Assembly (NCBI RefSeq): GCF_038595065.1
Contig: NZ_CP152003.1
Coordinates: forward strand, 1,220,001-1,284,000
Length of the DNA: 64,000 nt
DNA from: Sutcliffiella sp. FSL R7-0096
GTDB taxonomy: Bacteria > Bacillota > Bacilli > Bacillales > Bacillaceae_I
Reading direction: 5' to 3'
The notes below the pieces were generated by a model. It saw only the letters and a program-made list of their open reading frames with translations. It was not told the DNA's origin and did not search any database. Position 1 is the stretch's first letter; each line of letters starts with the position of its first letter. Positions 1-8,308 of the stretch are shown in pieces. The position numbers and the translations under genes were made by a program.

Positions 1-725
1 TTGAACTCTTCTATATTCGGAATCCGAAATGCGACATGGTGCACGCCACCTCTGCCGATTTTTTCGGCTGGTAGATCTGGTCTAGTTTCGAGATGGACTT
101 CCGCGCCTGATCCACCTTTTCCGGTTGCATATACCTCAATTGCCGGAAAATCCCCTTTGAGAGATGGATACGACCCCACATGACGGAAGCCAAGGACATT
201 GGTTAAAATGGTGGCTGTAGGAGGTGAGGATTTGACTGTCAACGTCACCGGACCCAGCCCTATGATCGCGTGCTCCTTTGGTATGTCATTTTTCACCCAG
301 GGTACACCCGCACTTACCCCCTCTTCCTCATTATCAGCTACAAGAATCAGCTTTGTTCCTTCGTAATCCTCGAATGCCAATGTATCCCGATTTGCTCTTT
401 TTTCAATACCGCCATGCTTGACATCCAAGGAAGAAAAACGATGCTTCCAAAAGAGAAGAGATTCGGTAGTCGGTACTCTTAATGATGTGGAAGAAATGCT
501 AGAAACCCCTTCGTGTGTCCTGCCGAGCCCTGGTATGTCAAAAAAGGTGATCTCAGTACCCGGATTTCCTTCAGCGTCCCCATAGAATAGGTGATAAGAG
601 GAAGTGTTATCCTGATTCACCGTTTTCTTAACAAGTCGCATACCCAATATTTCGGTGAAAAAATGATAATTCTTTTCTGCTTTTGCTGTTAATAATGAGA
701 CGTGGTGTAAACCTAATAGTTCCAT
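1..725 (-). CDS. Ring-cleaving (VOC-fold) dioxygenase, MhqA/MhqE/MhqO type, C-terminus outside window
   Basis: The reverse strand is open from an ATG at 725 to the window edge, about 241 codons. It begins MELLGLHHVSLLTAKAEKN, the metal-site start of a vicinal-oxygen-chelate ring-cleavage dioxygenase. A second VOC module with GGVHHVAFRIPN lies near 60-20. AGGAGTG precedes the ATG at good spacing. Family members run to about 310 residues, so roughly 70 are missing beyond the edge. Relatives in B. subtilis are induced by hydroquinones and catechols under the MarR-type repressor MhqR, and a matching operator lies just upstream. Substrate is inferred from family and regulation only. Confidence 0.85.
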   Translation of the reverse strand, partial: MELLGLHHVSLLTAKAEKNYHFFTEILGMRLVKKTVNQDNTSSYHLFYGDAEGNPGTEITFFDIPGLGRTHEGVSSISSTSLRVPTTESLLFWKHRFSSLDVKHGGIEKRANRDTLAFEDYEGTKLILVADNEEEGVSAGVPWVKNDIPKEHAIIGLGPVTLTVKSSPPTATILTNVLGFRHVGSYPSLKGDFPAIEVYATGKGGSGAEVHLETRPDLPAEKIGRGGVHHVAFRIPNIEEF

Positions 726-764
726 AGGTGGTTCACTCCTTATATATAAATGGTTTTGAATAAA

Positions 765-782
765 TATCTCGAATTCAAGATA
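765..782 (-). promoter_or_regulatory. MhqR-type operator
   Basis: TATCTCGAATTCAAGATA is an 18-bp dyad, symmetric except for one base pair. It resembles the inverted repeat known for the quinone-responsive repressor MhqR of B. subtilis. It sits about 40 bp upstream of the dioxygenase start. A related arrangement occurs before azoR at 50935. Confidence 0.7.
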
Positions 783-928
783 ATTATATCATGAAGATTT
801 AGGTTGCGCAATCTGATGTAAATAATTTGAAAAATACAAATTATTTAGGTATTTTTTTCATTTTTATTGCTAAATTTCCCGTTTCAAAATATATTTATTA
901 TATATATATGTAGGAGAGTGATGAGAAC

Positions 929-2197
929 TTGGATAGTATACCCTATGACTCGATAATTTTATTAGGGGCATTGTTAATATTATCAGGATATTTTTCAGCA
1001 TCTGAAACAGCTATTACGAGCGTAAATAAAGTGCGACTCCGTAATCAAGCAGAGAACAACAATGCAAAAGCAAAACGATCTTTAAACATGGCGGAGAACT
1101 TTGATCAAAGTATTTCCACTATTCTAATCGGTAATAATATCGTTAATATCGCGATGGCGGCAATTGCTACTAATATTGCTACCCAGCTCTATGGAAGCAG
1201 TGGCAGTACACTTGCAATTACGACAGCGATTATTACTGTAGTAGTCCTTGTTTTTGGTGAGATTTTGCCAAAATCTTTAGCAAAACAATATGCAGAAAAA
1301 TATTTACTTTTAATATCTGCCTCTTTAATGACAGTCATGAAGCTCTTTTATCCAATTACATGGTTGTTCGTTCAACTAAAAGTAGGCGTCAAGAAACTTC
1401 TTGGTGCAGATAGGGATGAACCTACTGTAACAGAAGAAGACGTGATAGCAATGGTGGAAATTGGAGAAGAAGAAGGGACTTTTCTCACACAAGAACGAGA
1501 ATTGCTTCATAATGCCATAGCGTTTGATGATATCGTCGTGAAAGATATCCTGACGCCAAGGCCTGATGTAGTAGCCATCTCAGAGGATACGTCTATTGAA
1601 GAAATCAAAGACATTTTTATAAAAGAACAATATTCACGTTTACCTTTGTATGAAGGATCCATTGATAATATAATCGGAGTCATTTCACATAGAGACTTTT
1701 TCGCACAATATGTCCAAAATCCTGAATTTACTTTAAAGGATATTGCCCGCAGTCCATTTTTTGTAATCGGTTCTGCTAAAATTTCGAACCTATTGAAGGA
1801 GCTGCAAACCTCCCAAAACCACCTTGCCATTGTGCTTGATGAATACGGGGGAACAGCAGGAATCATCTCGATAGAAGATATCATTGAGGAAATTGTCGGG
1901 GAAATATGGGATGAGCATGACGAAAATGAAAACTTGGTGGAAATTCTTGATGAATTGAAATTCCGGATGGATGGACGTCTGCCTGTCGAAGAATTCACGG
2001 AGCTATTGCAACTTGAAGTAACAGAATCGACAGCCAACACATTAGGAGGCTGGATCTCCGACATGCTCGGTTACCTTCCAAAAAAAGGAGAGCGGGTTGA
2101 TTGTGAAACCTTCGTCATCCATATTGAAGAAGTGAAGAAACATCGGATTCAAAAAGTAGTTGTGGAAAAAAACGTTGATATCGTTTTTTCTGCATAA
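929..2197 (+). CDS. CNNM/CorC-HlyC family membrane protein, putative Mg2+ exporter
   Basis: 422 residues with the usual family order: an N-terminal CNNM (DUF21) membrane domain (about 1-185) starting with the conserved SGYFSASETAITS, a CBS pair (about 205-325) with LTPRPDVVAI, and a CorC_HlyC domain at the C-terminus (about 340-420). The CBS region ends in LDEYGGTAGIISIEDIIEEIVGE split over a conserved stretch. Start is TTG at 929 behind GGAGAGTG. B. subtilis has several paralogues (YhdP/MpfA, YugS, YqhB, YrkA); MpfA is linked to Mg2+ efflux, but this sequence cannot be assigned to one paralogue by eye. The gene stands alone with its own terminator. Confidence 0.88.
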   Translation: MDSIPYDSIILLGALLILSGYFSASETAITSVNKVRLRNQAENNNAKAKRSLNMAENFDQSISTILIGNNIVNIAMAAIATNIATQLYGSSGSTLAITTAIITVVVLVFGEILPKSLAKQYAEKYLLLISASLMTVMKLFYPITWLFVQLKVGVKKLLGADRDEPTVTEEDVIAMVEIGEEEGTFLTQERELLHNAIAFDDIVVKDILTPRPDVVAISEDTSIEEIKDIFIKEQYSRLPLYEGSIDNIIGVISHRDFFAQYVQNPEFTLKDIARSPFFVIGSAKISNLLKELQTSQNHLAIVLDEYGGTAGIISIEDIIEEIVGEIWDEHDENENLVEILDELKFRMDGRLPVEEFTELLQLEVTESTANTLGGWISDMLGYLPKKGERVDCETFVIHIEEVKKHRIQKVVVEKNVDIVFSA

Positions 2198-2207
2198 TTT
2201 TATAGAG

Positions 2208-2245
2208 GGTCCTGGCATCGATAAGTGATGCTAGGGCCTTTTTTA
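2208..2245 (+). terminator. Rho-independent terminator after the CNNM gene
   Basis: GGTCCTGGCATC pairs with GATGCTAGGGCC around a short loop and is followed by seven Ts. Confidence 0.9.
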
Positions 2246-2468
2246 TGACAAAAGTTTGCCCCATTTGCTTGATAAAAGGTCCCAAAATCACTTCTCCTTC
2301 AACTAAGTTACATTCTTCTTCAAAAAGGGAATAACAAAATGGAAACACTACCAATATCTGTTGCTTTAAAAGCTGCACCTTTGAGGGAAATTAAGGCATG
2401 TTCTATTTTTAAGAGTGTTTTGGATACAAAAGCCTTTATTAAGCCGACAGTAGAAAGAGGAATGTAAA

Positions 2469-3461
2469 TTGGTCTATTTATTATTTATTATCAGTGTGAT
2501 TGTAACCGTTGGTGTGGCTGTTAAACTTTCCAAATATGCAGACATCATCAGCAAGAAATCTAAAAATGGTGGAGCGTTTTTAGGAGCTGTCTTACTAGGT
2601 GGAGCAACGTCGCTACCGGAAATAACGACAAGCTATACAGCTGCTATTATCAATAATCCAGATCTTATTTTAGGTAATATTCTGGGAAGTAACCTTTTCA
2701 ATATGCTGACCTTGGCTTTTATCAATATTTACTTTATCAAGAGGAGAATTTTTCAGCATAAGACGAAAGAGCACGTATTTACAGCGCTCGTAGGACTGAT
2801 CCTTTCCATTTACCTCTTGGTGGGGCTGCATATTAAATCAGGTTTTCAGGTGTTTGGAATCGGATTGGATTCCATATTACTTTTAGCGGGATATGGTTTG
2901 GGGATGTTCTTTCTCTCCAGGATCCAAGTACCGGAAGTTCCACTCAATACCACCAATGTAAAAAAGGAAATCGATTACTCATCCATTTCAATGAAGCGGA
3001 CTGTATCTTTCTTTATCCTTAGCTGTTTCCTTATCATGGCGTTTGGAACGATCCTAACGGTGACAGGGGACAGAATAGGGGAAATGACAGGTTTGGGTTC
3101 AAGCTTTGTGGGGATGTTTATGATCGCCGTTACCACCTCATTGCCTGAAGTGGTAAGCTGCATCGTTGCAGTACGCCTAGGAAATCCGGGACTGGCCATT
3201 GGAAGTGTATTGGGGAGCAACCTGTTCAATCTGTTCGTACTTGGCAGTTCGGATATATTTTACAGAGGAGGGCTATTGCTCTCATCGGTGGAGCTGTTCC
3301 ATTATATATCCACGATCACCTTGATAATCATGAACTTTATTGTTTTATATACGATGCTTCATCGGACAAAAGCGAAGCAAGCACCAAGCTATCTCATCAT
3401 ATCTATTGCGATTATTTTACTTTATGTGACCAATAGCCTTTACCTGTTTATTAGTCCATAA
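2469..3461 (+). CDS. Na+/Ca2+ exchanger (CaCA) family cation antiporter
   Basis: 330 residues, almost wholly hydrophobic with about ten membrane segments. The two alpha repeats that form the ion path are clear: GGATSLPE at residues 44-51 followed by GNILGSNLFN, and TTSLPEVV near residue 215 followed by GSVLGSNLFN. Start is TTG at 2469 after AGAGGAATG; no ATG fits better. Family members exchange Ca2+ or other cations for Na+, H+ or K+ at the cytoplasmic membrane. A second CaCA gene lies at 61319, so the window carries two divergent paralogues. The ion is not deducible from sequence. Confidence 0.88.
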   Translation: MVYLLFIISVIVTVGVAVKLSKYADIISKKSKNGGAFLGAVLLGGATSLPEITTSYTAAIINNPDLILGNILGSNLFNMLTLAFINIYFIKRRIFQHKTKEHVFTALVGLILSIYLLVGLHIKSGFQVFGIGLDSILLLAGYGLGMFFLSRIQVPEVPLNTTNVKKEIDYSSISMKRTVSFFILSCFLIMAFGTILTVTGDRIGEMTGLGSSFVGMFMIAVTTSLPEVVSCIVAVRLGNPGLAIGSVLGSNLFNLFVLGSSDIFYRGGLLLSSVELFHYISTITLIIMNFIVLYTMLHRTKAKQAPSYLIISIAIILLYVTNSLYLFISP

Positions 3462-3466
3462 CCAAC

Positions 3467-3500
3467 AGCTATCCCTTCAAATGGGGTAGCTTTCTTTATT
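3467..3500 (+). terminator. Terminator after the CaCA gene
   Basis: AGCTATCCC pairs with GGGGTAGCT and is followed by TTCTTTATT. Confidence 0.8.
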
Positions 3501-3545
3501 ATGGTTCTATATAATTCAAGGCAGAACAATTAGGAAGTGATATTA

Positions 3546-4355
3546 ATGAATAGGAAAATTGGATTTATCGGTTGCGGAAAAATGGCTGAGGCAATCATTG
3601 GAGGGCTAATCAAGTCTGAATTGGTGCCAGCCCGCCAAATATCTGCCAGTGCTAAAACGATTTCTACGGTTGAAAAGGTAAAAGAAAAATACGATATTAA
3701 TGCAACAATACATAATAAGGAAGTGGCGAAGGAAGCAGATATGCTGATCTTGGCTGTAAAGCCTGATCTTCATAAAGAGGTAATAGAGGAAATGAAGGAT
3801 GTAGTAAAAAATGAGGCTGTCATTATCACCATTGCTGCTGGTATAACCCTGGATTTCCTTGAAACATCTTTCCGGAAAAAAGTGAAAGCAGTACGTGTCA
3901 TGCCCAATACACCATCCCTGGTAGGGGAAGGCATGAGCGCGATTTGCGCGAATGAAGCAGTTAAAGGGGAAGAGCTGCAGGATGTTATTCGACTCTTTGA
4001 AAGCTTCGGTAAAGCGGAGGTCCTACCCGAAAAACTGATGGATGCTGTTCCTGCTGTCAGTGGTTCTTCACCTGCGTATGTATATATGTTCATTGAAGCA
4101 TTGGCGGATGGGGCGGTCCAGCAGGGTATCTCACGGAGTCAGGCATACACGATGGCAGCACAGGCCGTACTCGGTGCAGCAAAAATGGTGCTTGAAACAG
4201 GCAAGCACCCGGCTGAGCTGAAAGACAATGTATGTACTCCAGGGGGAGCGACAATTGAAGCGGTGACAACATTGGAAAAACACGGCTTCCGATCTGCATT
4301 GGTCTCTGCGATGGAAGCCTGTACGGTAAAATCAAAAAAACTGAAAGATAGCTAA
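3546..4355 (+). CDS. proC: Pyrroline-5-carboxylate reductase
   Basis: 269 residues from the ATG at 3546, chosen because AGGAAGTG lies directly upstream at standard distance (a GTG nine bases earlier overlaps that site). The N-terminus is a Rossmann fold with GFIGCGKMAEAIIGG. The middle holds VMPNTPSLVGEGM, and the C-terminal helical domain holds SGSSPAYVYMF and CTPGGATIEAV, all signatures of P5C reductase. The enzyme reduces pyrroline-5-carboxylate to proline with NAD(P)H in the cytoplasm. B. subtilis has several paralogues (ProG, ProH, ProI); which one this matches is not settled here. Confidence 0.93.
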   Translation: MNRKIGFIGCGKMAEAIIGGLIKSELVPARQISASAKTISTVEKVKEKYDINATIHNKEVAKEADMLILAVKPDLHKEVIEEMKDVVKNEAVIITIAAGITLDFLETSFRKKVKAVRVMPNTPSLVGEGMSAICANEAVKGEELQDVIRLFESFGKAEVLPEKLMDAVPAVSGSSPAYVYMFIEALADGAVQQGISRSQAYTMAAQAVLGAAKMVLETGKHPAELKDNVCTPGGATIEAVTTLEKHGFRSALVSAMEACTVKSKKLKDS

Positions 4356-4380
4356 TGATCAAACTTTCATTTCCATTTAA

Positions 4381-4510
4381 CTGTTGATCTACGTTCCAGG
4401 TGCTTCGCTTTCCTGCAGGCGGTCCGGAAGCCTCCTCGGGCATTCGCCGTGCGGAGTCTTCCATGTCCCTTTCTCCCGCTGGAGTCTGCGCGCCTTCCAC
4501 TGCAATCAAC
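4381..4510 (+). repeat. GC-rich intergenic repeat, family R1
   Basis: A 130-bp block starting CTGTTGATCT and ending ATCAAC, with CTTCGCTTTCC, GGCGGTCCGGAAGCC and GGAGTCTGCGCGCCTTCCAC. The same block recurs at 48638 (same orientation) and at 63263 (inverted). Here it lies between proC and the broken msrAB gene, without the flanking hairpin duplications seen at the other two sites. Confidence 0.85.
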
Positions 4511-4539
4511 TTGGTTCTCCAAGCAATGGGTGTTTTCAC

Positions 4540-5275
4540 TTATTCAAATAAATGTAGAAATTCCCCGTAGCCTTCTGCTTTCATATCGTCTACCGGGACA
4601 AAACGGAGCGCAGCGGAGTTCATGCAATATCTTAAACCAGTTGGGTCCGGTCCATCTTCAAATACATGACCCAAATGGGCATTTCCAAGCCTGCTGCGTA
4701 TTTCGTTTCGAACCGAGAAAAAGCCCAGGTCCTCAAGCTCCACTATATTTTCTTTCACCAAAGGCTTGGTAAAACTCGGCCAGCCAGTGCCTGAGTCATA
4801 TTTATCGGTTGAACTGAACAGCGGTTCTCCGGAAATAAGATCCACATATATACCTTCATCTTTGAGATCCCGTTCCTATATCCACAAACTGTCCGCCATC
4901 ATCAGTCGGATCGACCTGTCTCCAAAATACCTCCAATAATGTATCATAATCCAAAACAGTAGGATTGTACGCAATCATGACAGCCTCAACATGTCCTGTC
5001 TCCCCTGTAGTAACTTCATTGTACGAAGGGTTCACTTTATCTCCACCGGTATATCCTGTTACAACCTCATACACTCCCGGCAATTTCTCAAAGGGGGGCT
5101 CCATGCACCAGAAACATCCACCAGCAAAGGTGGCATAGGCAATATTGTCACTTTCCTTCATTTCATATGGAATACTCCCGACAGATTTCTGGGTTACAAT
5201 TGCATATATTTTGGGTATGAAGAAATAGGCAACAAGACAAGCAATCAAAAGAAGACCCCAGAATTTTATACTCAT
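4540..5275 (-). pseudogene. msrAB: Membrane-anchored methionine sulfoxide reductase MsrA-MsrB fusion, broken by internal deletion and frameshift
   Basis: Reading from the ATG at 5275 (AAAGGGA upstream) there is an N-terminal membrane anchor and an MsrA domain with the catalytic [11 protein letters not shown]. At the conserved VDIGTG the sequence jumps to a short tail and a stop near 4856. The next frame resumes at [15 protein letters not shown], inside the linker to the MsrB domain, and continues through [11 protein letters not shown] with its catalytic Cys to 4540. The C-terminal part of MsrA, the linker and the start of MsrB, roughly 100 codons in intact fusions, are gone and the frames no longer match. 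The MsrB part has no ribosome site of its own. Intact relatives repair oxidised Met residues. Confidence 0.85.
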
Positions 5276-5466
5276 CACAGATTCCCTTTCCAACTTTAGT
5301 TAAACTAATTATATCGTATGCCTCTCGGTGCCACTAATCATGATATGCTTCTTCAATATTTTCCAAGCTTTGATTTATAGCAGATTCTATATTAAGATTG
5401 TAGTAGATTTGACTTAGAATGAATGTTTTAGCATATAAAAATTATGTTCAACAATGGAGGACTTCA

Positions 5467-6531
5467 ATGAATATATTCTTAACTGGTGCAACTGGGTTTT
5501 TAGGAGGAAGGTTAATACGGAACCTCTTGGAAGAAGGGCATGCTGTCTATCTATTAGCCAGGAACATCGAGAAGGCGAATAATTTAAAGGATGGTCTGCC
5601 GCAATCCCTGCAGGATCAGATCACTATTCTCCAAGGGGACATCGTCGAAAAGAATTTCGGCTTTTCTCCGGAGCTCCTTTCTGATCTTAATAAGAAGATG
5701 GATATTTTCTACCATCTTGCAGCACTTGTGAAATTTGATCATCATCTTCGTGATATCTTAATGGAAATGAATTATCACGGAACTAAGAATGCTCTTGACG
5801 TGGCGAGGTTAATTGACGTGCCTAAATTCATCCATGTCAGCACTGCTTACACGGTGGGGATATCCAATACGGGGCAGGAAAAACTATATGACTTGCAGCA
5901 GGATTTCAACAACCCTTATGAAGAAAGTAAGTCACTTGCTGAGCATGAGGTGATGAAATACAAGGATATGATGGACGTCTCAATATTCCGGCCAGCAATC
6001 ATTGTCGGGGATTCCAAGACAGGAGAAGCAGATTCCAACTTTACTCTATATGGATTTATGAGAGGCTTAGAGCTTTTCAAGCGGAAGCTTGAGCGCAAGA
6101 ATTATCAAGAAAAGGTTCATCTGGTTGGTTCTAAGAATGGGACATCCAACTTGGTGCCAGTGGATTATGTGGCAGATATTTTGACGATTGCAGCAAAACG
6201 AGCAATGAAAAATACCATCTATAATATTACCAACCCTGAACCTCCAACTAATAGAGAGATATTAGCTACTATAAAGGAGCATTTGCAATTCGATTTACTC
6301 GGCATCTATGAAAAAGGCACAACCTTCACTTTAACACCGGTTGAAATTCAATTGAATAGCATGATAGACGTATTTGAACCGTATCTTGATCGAAGTATCT
6401 CCTTTGAAGATGGCAATACACAAGAGCTTTTGAAAGGCAGTCCGATTGCGCATCTAAATATGACACATGAAATACTAGAAATCATTGTGCGCGCTTATTT
6501 TGAACCTGAAAAGGAAAAAGTAAAAATATAA
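5467..6531 (+). CDS. SDR-family NAD(P)-dependent oxidoreductase / epimerase-like
   Basis: 354 residues from the ATG at 5467, which has GGAGG eight bases upstream; an in-frame ATG at 5419 lacks a site. The Rossmann motif TGATGFLGG sits at residues 6-14, and the catalytic YEESK (YxxxK) near residue 155. The C-terminal half contains NLVPVDYVADIL, typical of extended SDRs of the thioester-reductase/male-sterility type. The substrate is unknown. The gene is monocistronic with a strong terminator. Confidence 0.85.
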   Translation: MNIFLTGATGFLGGRLIRNLLEEGHAVYLLARNIEKANNLKDGLPQSLQDQITILQGDIVEKNFGFSPELLSDLNKKMDIFYHLAALVKFDHHLRDILMEMNYHGTKNALDVARLIDVPKFIHVSTAYTVGISNTGQEKLYDLQQDFNNPYEESKSLAEHEVMKYKDMMDVSIFRPAIIVGDSKTGEADSNFTLYGFMRGLELFKRKLERKNYQEKVHLVGSKNGTSNLVPVDYVADILTIAAKRAMKNTIYNITNPEPPTNREILATIKEHLQFDLLGIYEKGTTFTLTPVEIQLNSMIDVFEPYLDRSISFEDGNTQELLKGSPIAHLNMTHEILEIIVRAYFEPEKEKVKI

Positions 6532-6539
6532 GCATAAGA

Positions 6540-6572
6540 GAGTGGATGGCGTTTAAGGTCATCCACTCCTTT
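6540..6572 (+). terminator. Terminator after the SDR gene
   Basis: GAGTGGATG pairs perfectly with CATCCACTC, followed by CTTTC. It also separates this gene from the fluoride exporter operon. Confidence 0.75.
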
Positions 6573-6614
6573 CATGAAAAGTTATAAAAAAGTTTCAAGC
6601 AGGTGGTAGGCTAG

Positions 6615-7022
6615 ATGGTAAAAAATATATTGGCTGTGCTTATCGGGGGAGCGTTGGGCTCATTATTAAGATATGGCATCAACTTAGGGACACTTTCCTA
6701 TAACTTTCCTTTTGGAACTTTATTGGAAAATATTATTGGAAGCCTTTTGCTTGGAGTACTTACGGGATGGTTCCTCTATATCAATTCTGCAGAATGGGTG
6801 AAGGTGGGCTTGGGTGTCGGTCTTTGTGGAGGTTTTACAACCATGTCGACTTTGGCGGGAGATGTATTTCTGATGGGTTCACAGGCTACAGCGCTACTCA
6901 CAGGATTATATCTATTTTCCTCTGTTATAGGAGGATTATTGTTTGCTTTCATCGGGATCATTTCAGGTCGTCGTCTTGCTGAGAGGCGCCTATCCGTTCA
7001 TAAGGGGGGAGAGGTCGAATGA
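6615..7022 (+). CDS. crcB: Fluoride exporter Fluc/CrcB, subunit 1 (divergent)
   Basis: 135 residues with four membrane segments and the Fluc signature: GGALGSLLRYG near the N-terminus, an Asn in LLENIIGSLLLG, and CGGFTTMSTL in the third segment. The canonical FTTFST is here FTTMST, so one Phe of the fluoride path is replaced by Met. The stop overlaps the next crcB by four bases (ATGA). In many Firmicutes two different Fluc proteins form a heterodimeric channel, which the overlap suggests here. A fluoride riboswitch was looked for in the 80 bp upstream and not seen. Confidence 0.92.
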   Translation: MVKNILAVLIGGALGSLLRYGINLGTLSYNFPFGTLLENIIGSLLLGVLTGWFLYINSAEWVKVGLGVGLCGGFTTMSTLAGDVFLMGSQATALLTGLYLFSSVIGGLLFAFIGIISGRRLAERRLSVHKGGEVE

Positions 7023-7408
7023 CTCAATCCACAATGGCTGTATTACTTGCTGCCGGCGGTGGGATTGGTGCGGTATGCAGATATTTGGTGGGTCTATTCT
7101 TTATGAAAAGATTTCCTTCGCCACCGATCCCAACTGCCATGCTAGTGGTCAATCTTGCCGGTTCCGTTGGGCTCGGACTCTTATATGGCGGGATGTATGA
7201 TGAAGCGGAGATTTTATATGGGAACACCATCTTCATTGCGTTAGGATTAGGTTTTTTCGGTGCTTTCACTACGTTCTCTACTTTCAGTGTGGAAGCTGTG
7301 AAGCTTATAACAGATAAGCTATATAAAAAAGCCGGAATATACATCACCTTAAGCATTGTTGGTTCTATAGCAGGTTTCATTATCGGGTTTTTCTTAATGA
7401 ACATATAA
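7019..7408 (+). CDS. crcB: Fluoride exporter Fluc/CrcB, subunit 2 (canonical motif)
   Basis: 129 residues with four membrane segments. It carries GGGIGAVCRYLVG, the pore Asn in VVNLAGSVGLG, and the canonical GAFTTFSTFSVE. The ATG overlaps the stop of the upstream paralogue, so the two are translationally coupled and probably made in equal amounts. Fluc channels lower cytoplasmic fluoride passively. uppP begins 25 bp downstream with no terminator between them, so the three genes may share a transcript. Confidence 0.93.
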   Translation: MTQSTMAVLLAAGGGIGAVCRYLVGLFFMKRFPSPPIPTAMLVVNLAGSVGLGLLYGGMYDEAEILYGNTIFIALGLGFFGAFTTFSTFSVEAVKLITDKLYKKAGIYITLSIVGSIAGFIIGFFLMNI

Positions 7409-7433
7409 ATAAAATGTATGAAGGAGAAGAAAT

Positions 7434-8264
7434 ATGTCTATTATTGAAGCAATTATTTTTGGTATCGTACAGGGAATTACAGAGTTTTTGCCTATTTCCA
7501 GTACAGCTCATATTGTCATTACACAATTGGTCTTAGGCTATCGATTCCCAGGATTATCTTTTGAGATATTTCTACACCTCGCATCGATCCTTGCGGTTAT
7601 TATATATTTCAGAAAAGATCTTTGGCAGGTGATAGTGGGATTCTTTTCATTTTTCAAGACGAAAACGCCAGAAAATCGCGCTCAGTTTTGGTTTGCTATT
7701 TACATAGTTGTTGCTACCGTTCTCACTGGAGGATTAGGGGTCTTATTAAGTGGTATTTTTGATGAATCCATGAAAAGTCCGGGGTCCATGGCTTTAGCCC
7801 TTACAGTGACAGGATTAGCCCTTATTTATATTGAGCGCTTCCATAAGTATGGGTCACGCAATGAAGGAGAGATGACGTTCAAGGATTCATTGATAGTGGG
7901 GTTGGGTCAAACATTAGCTGTGTTTCCTGGGATATCCAGGTCAGGTGCCACACTTATTACAGCCTTACTAGCTGGACTTGGCAGGGAGACGGCTGTGAAA
8001 TATTCCTTTCTATTATCCATTCCGGTAATTTTGGGCTCGTCAGTTTTAGCGTTTGATGATATTTCAAGTAGTTTTGTTACGGATATCGGAATTCCAGCAC
8101 TAATTACAGCTTTTATTGTCACTTTCATTTTTTCTTGGTTAGGGATTGTTTGGCTGATTGGTTTCTTGAAGCGCAGTAAGCTCATTTATTTTGCAATATA
8201 TTGTTTCGTAGCTGCAATACTAATTTATTTATTAATTGATCCTGATGCTGTCATGGATATATAA
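7434..8264 (+). CDS. uppP: Undecaprenyl-diphosphatase (UppP/BacA), copy 1
   Basis: 276 residues, polytopic, with both active-site motifs of the family: the Glu-rich segment GITEFLPISSTAHIVI near the N-terminus and PGISRSGATLITALL near residue 165. The enzyme dephosphorylates undecaprenyl pyrophosphate at the membrane to recycle the lipid carrier of wall synthesis and gives some bacitracin resistance. The usual SSTGH is SSTAH here. AAGGAGAAG precedes the ATG. A second UppP is encoded at 62284. Confidence 0.93.
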   Translation: MSIIEAIIFGIVQGITEFLPISSTAHIVITQLVLGYRFPGLSFEIFLHLASILAVIIYFRKDLWQVIVGFFSFFKTKTPENRAQFWFAIYIVVATVLTGGLGVLLSGIFDESMKSPGSMALALTVTGLALIYIERFHKYGSRNEGEMTFKDSLIVGLGQTLAVFPGISRSGATLITALLAGLGRETAVKYSFLLSIPVILGSSVLAFDDISSSFVTDIGIPALITAFIVTFIFSWLGIVWLIGFLKRSKLIYFAIYCFVAAILIYLLIDPDAVMDI

Positions 8265-8272
8265 GCATGGGA

Positions 8273-8308
8273 AAAGGGATGCCTTAATTGGAGGGATCCC
8301 TTCCTTTT
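8273..8308. terminator. Bidirectional terminator between uppP and the KinB-like gene
   Basis: AAGGGAT and ATCCCTT form a hairpin between two convergent genes; a T-rich tract lies on the plus-strand side and an A-rich run on the other. Confidence 0.55.

Noticed and set aside
1507-2064. 185-codon minus-strand ORF inside the CNNM gene
   Set aside because: Ser/Thr-rich antisense shadow of a well-supported gene.
6573-6614. Fluoride riboswitch expected upstream of crcB
   Set aside because: The short leader lacks the conserved crcB-motif core and leaves no room for it after the terminator.
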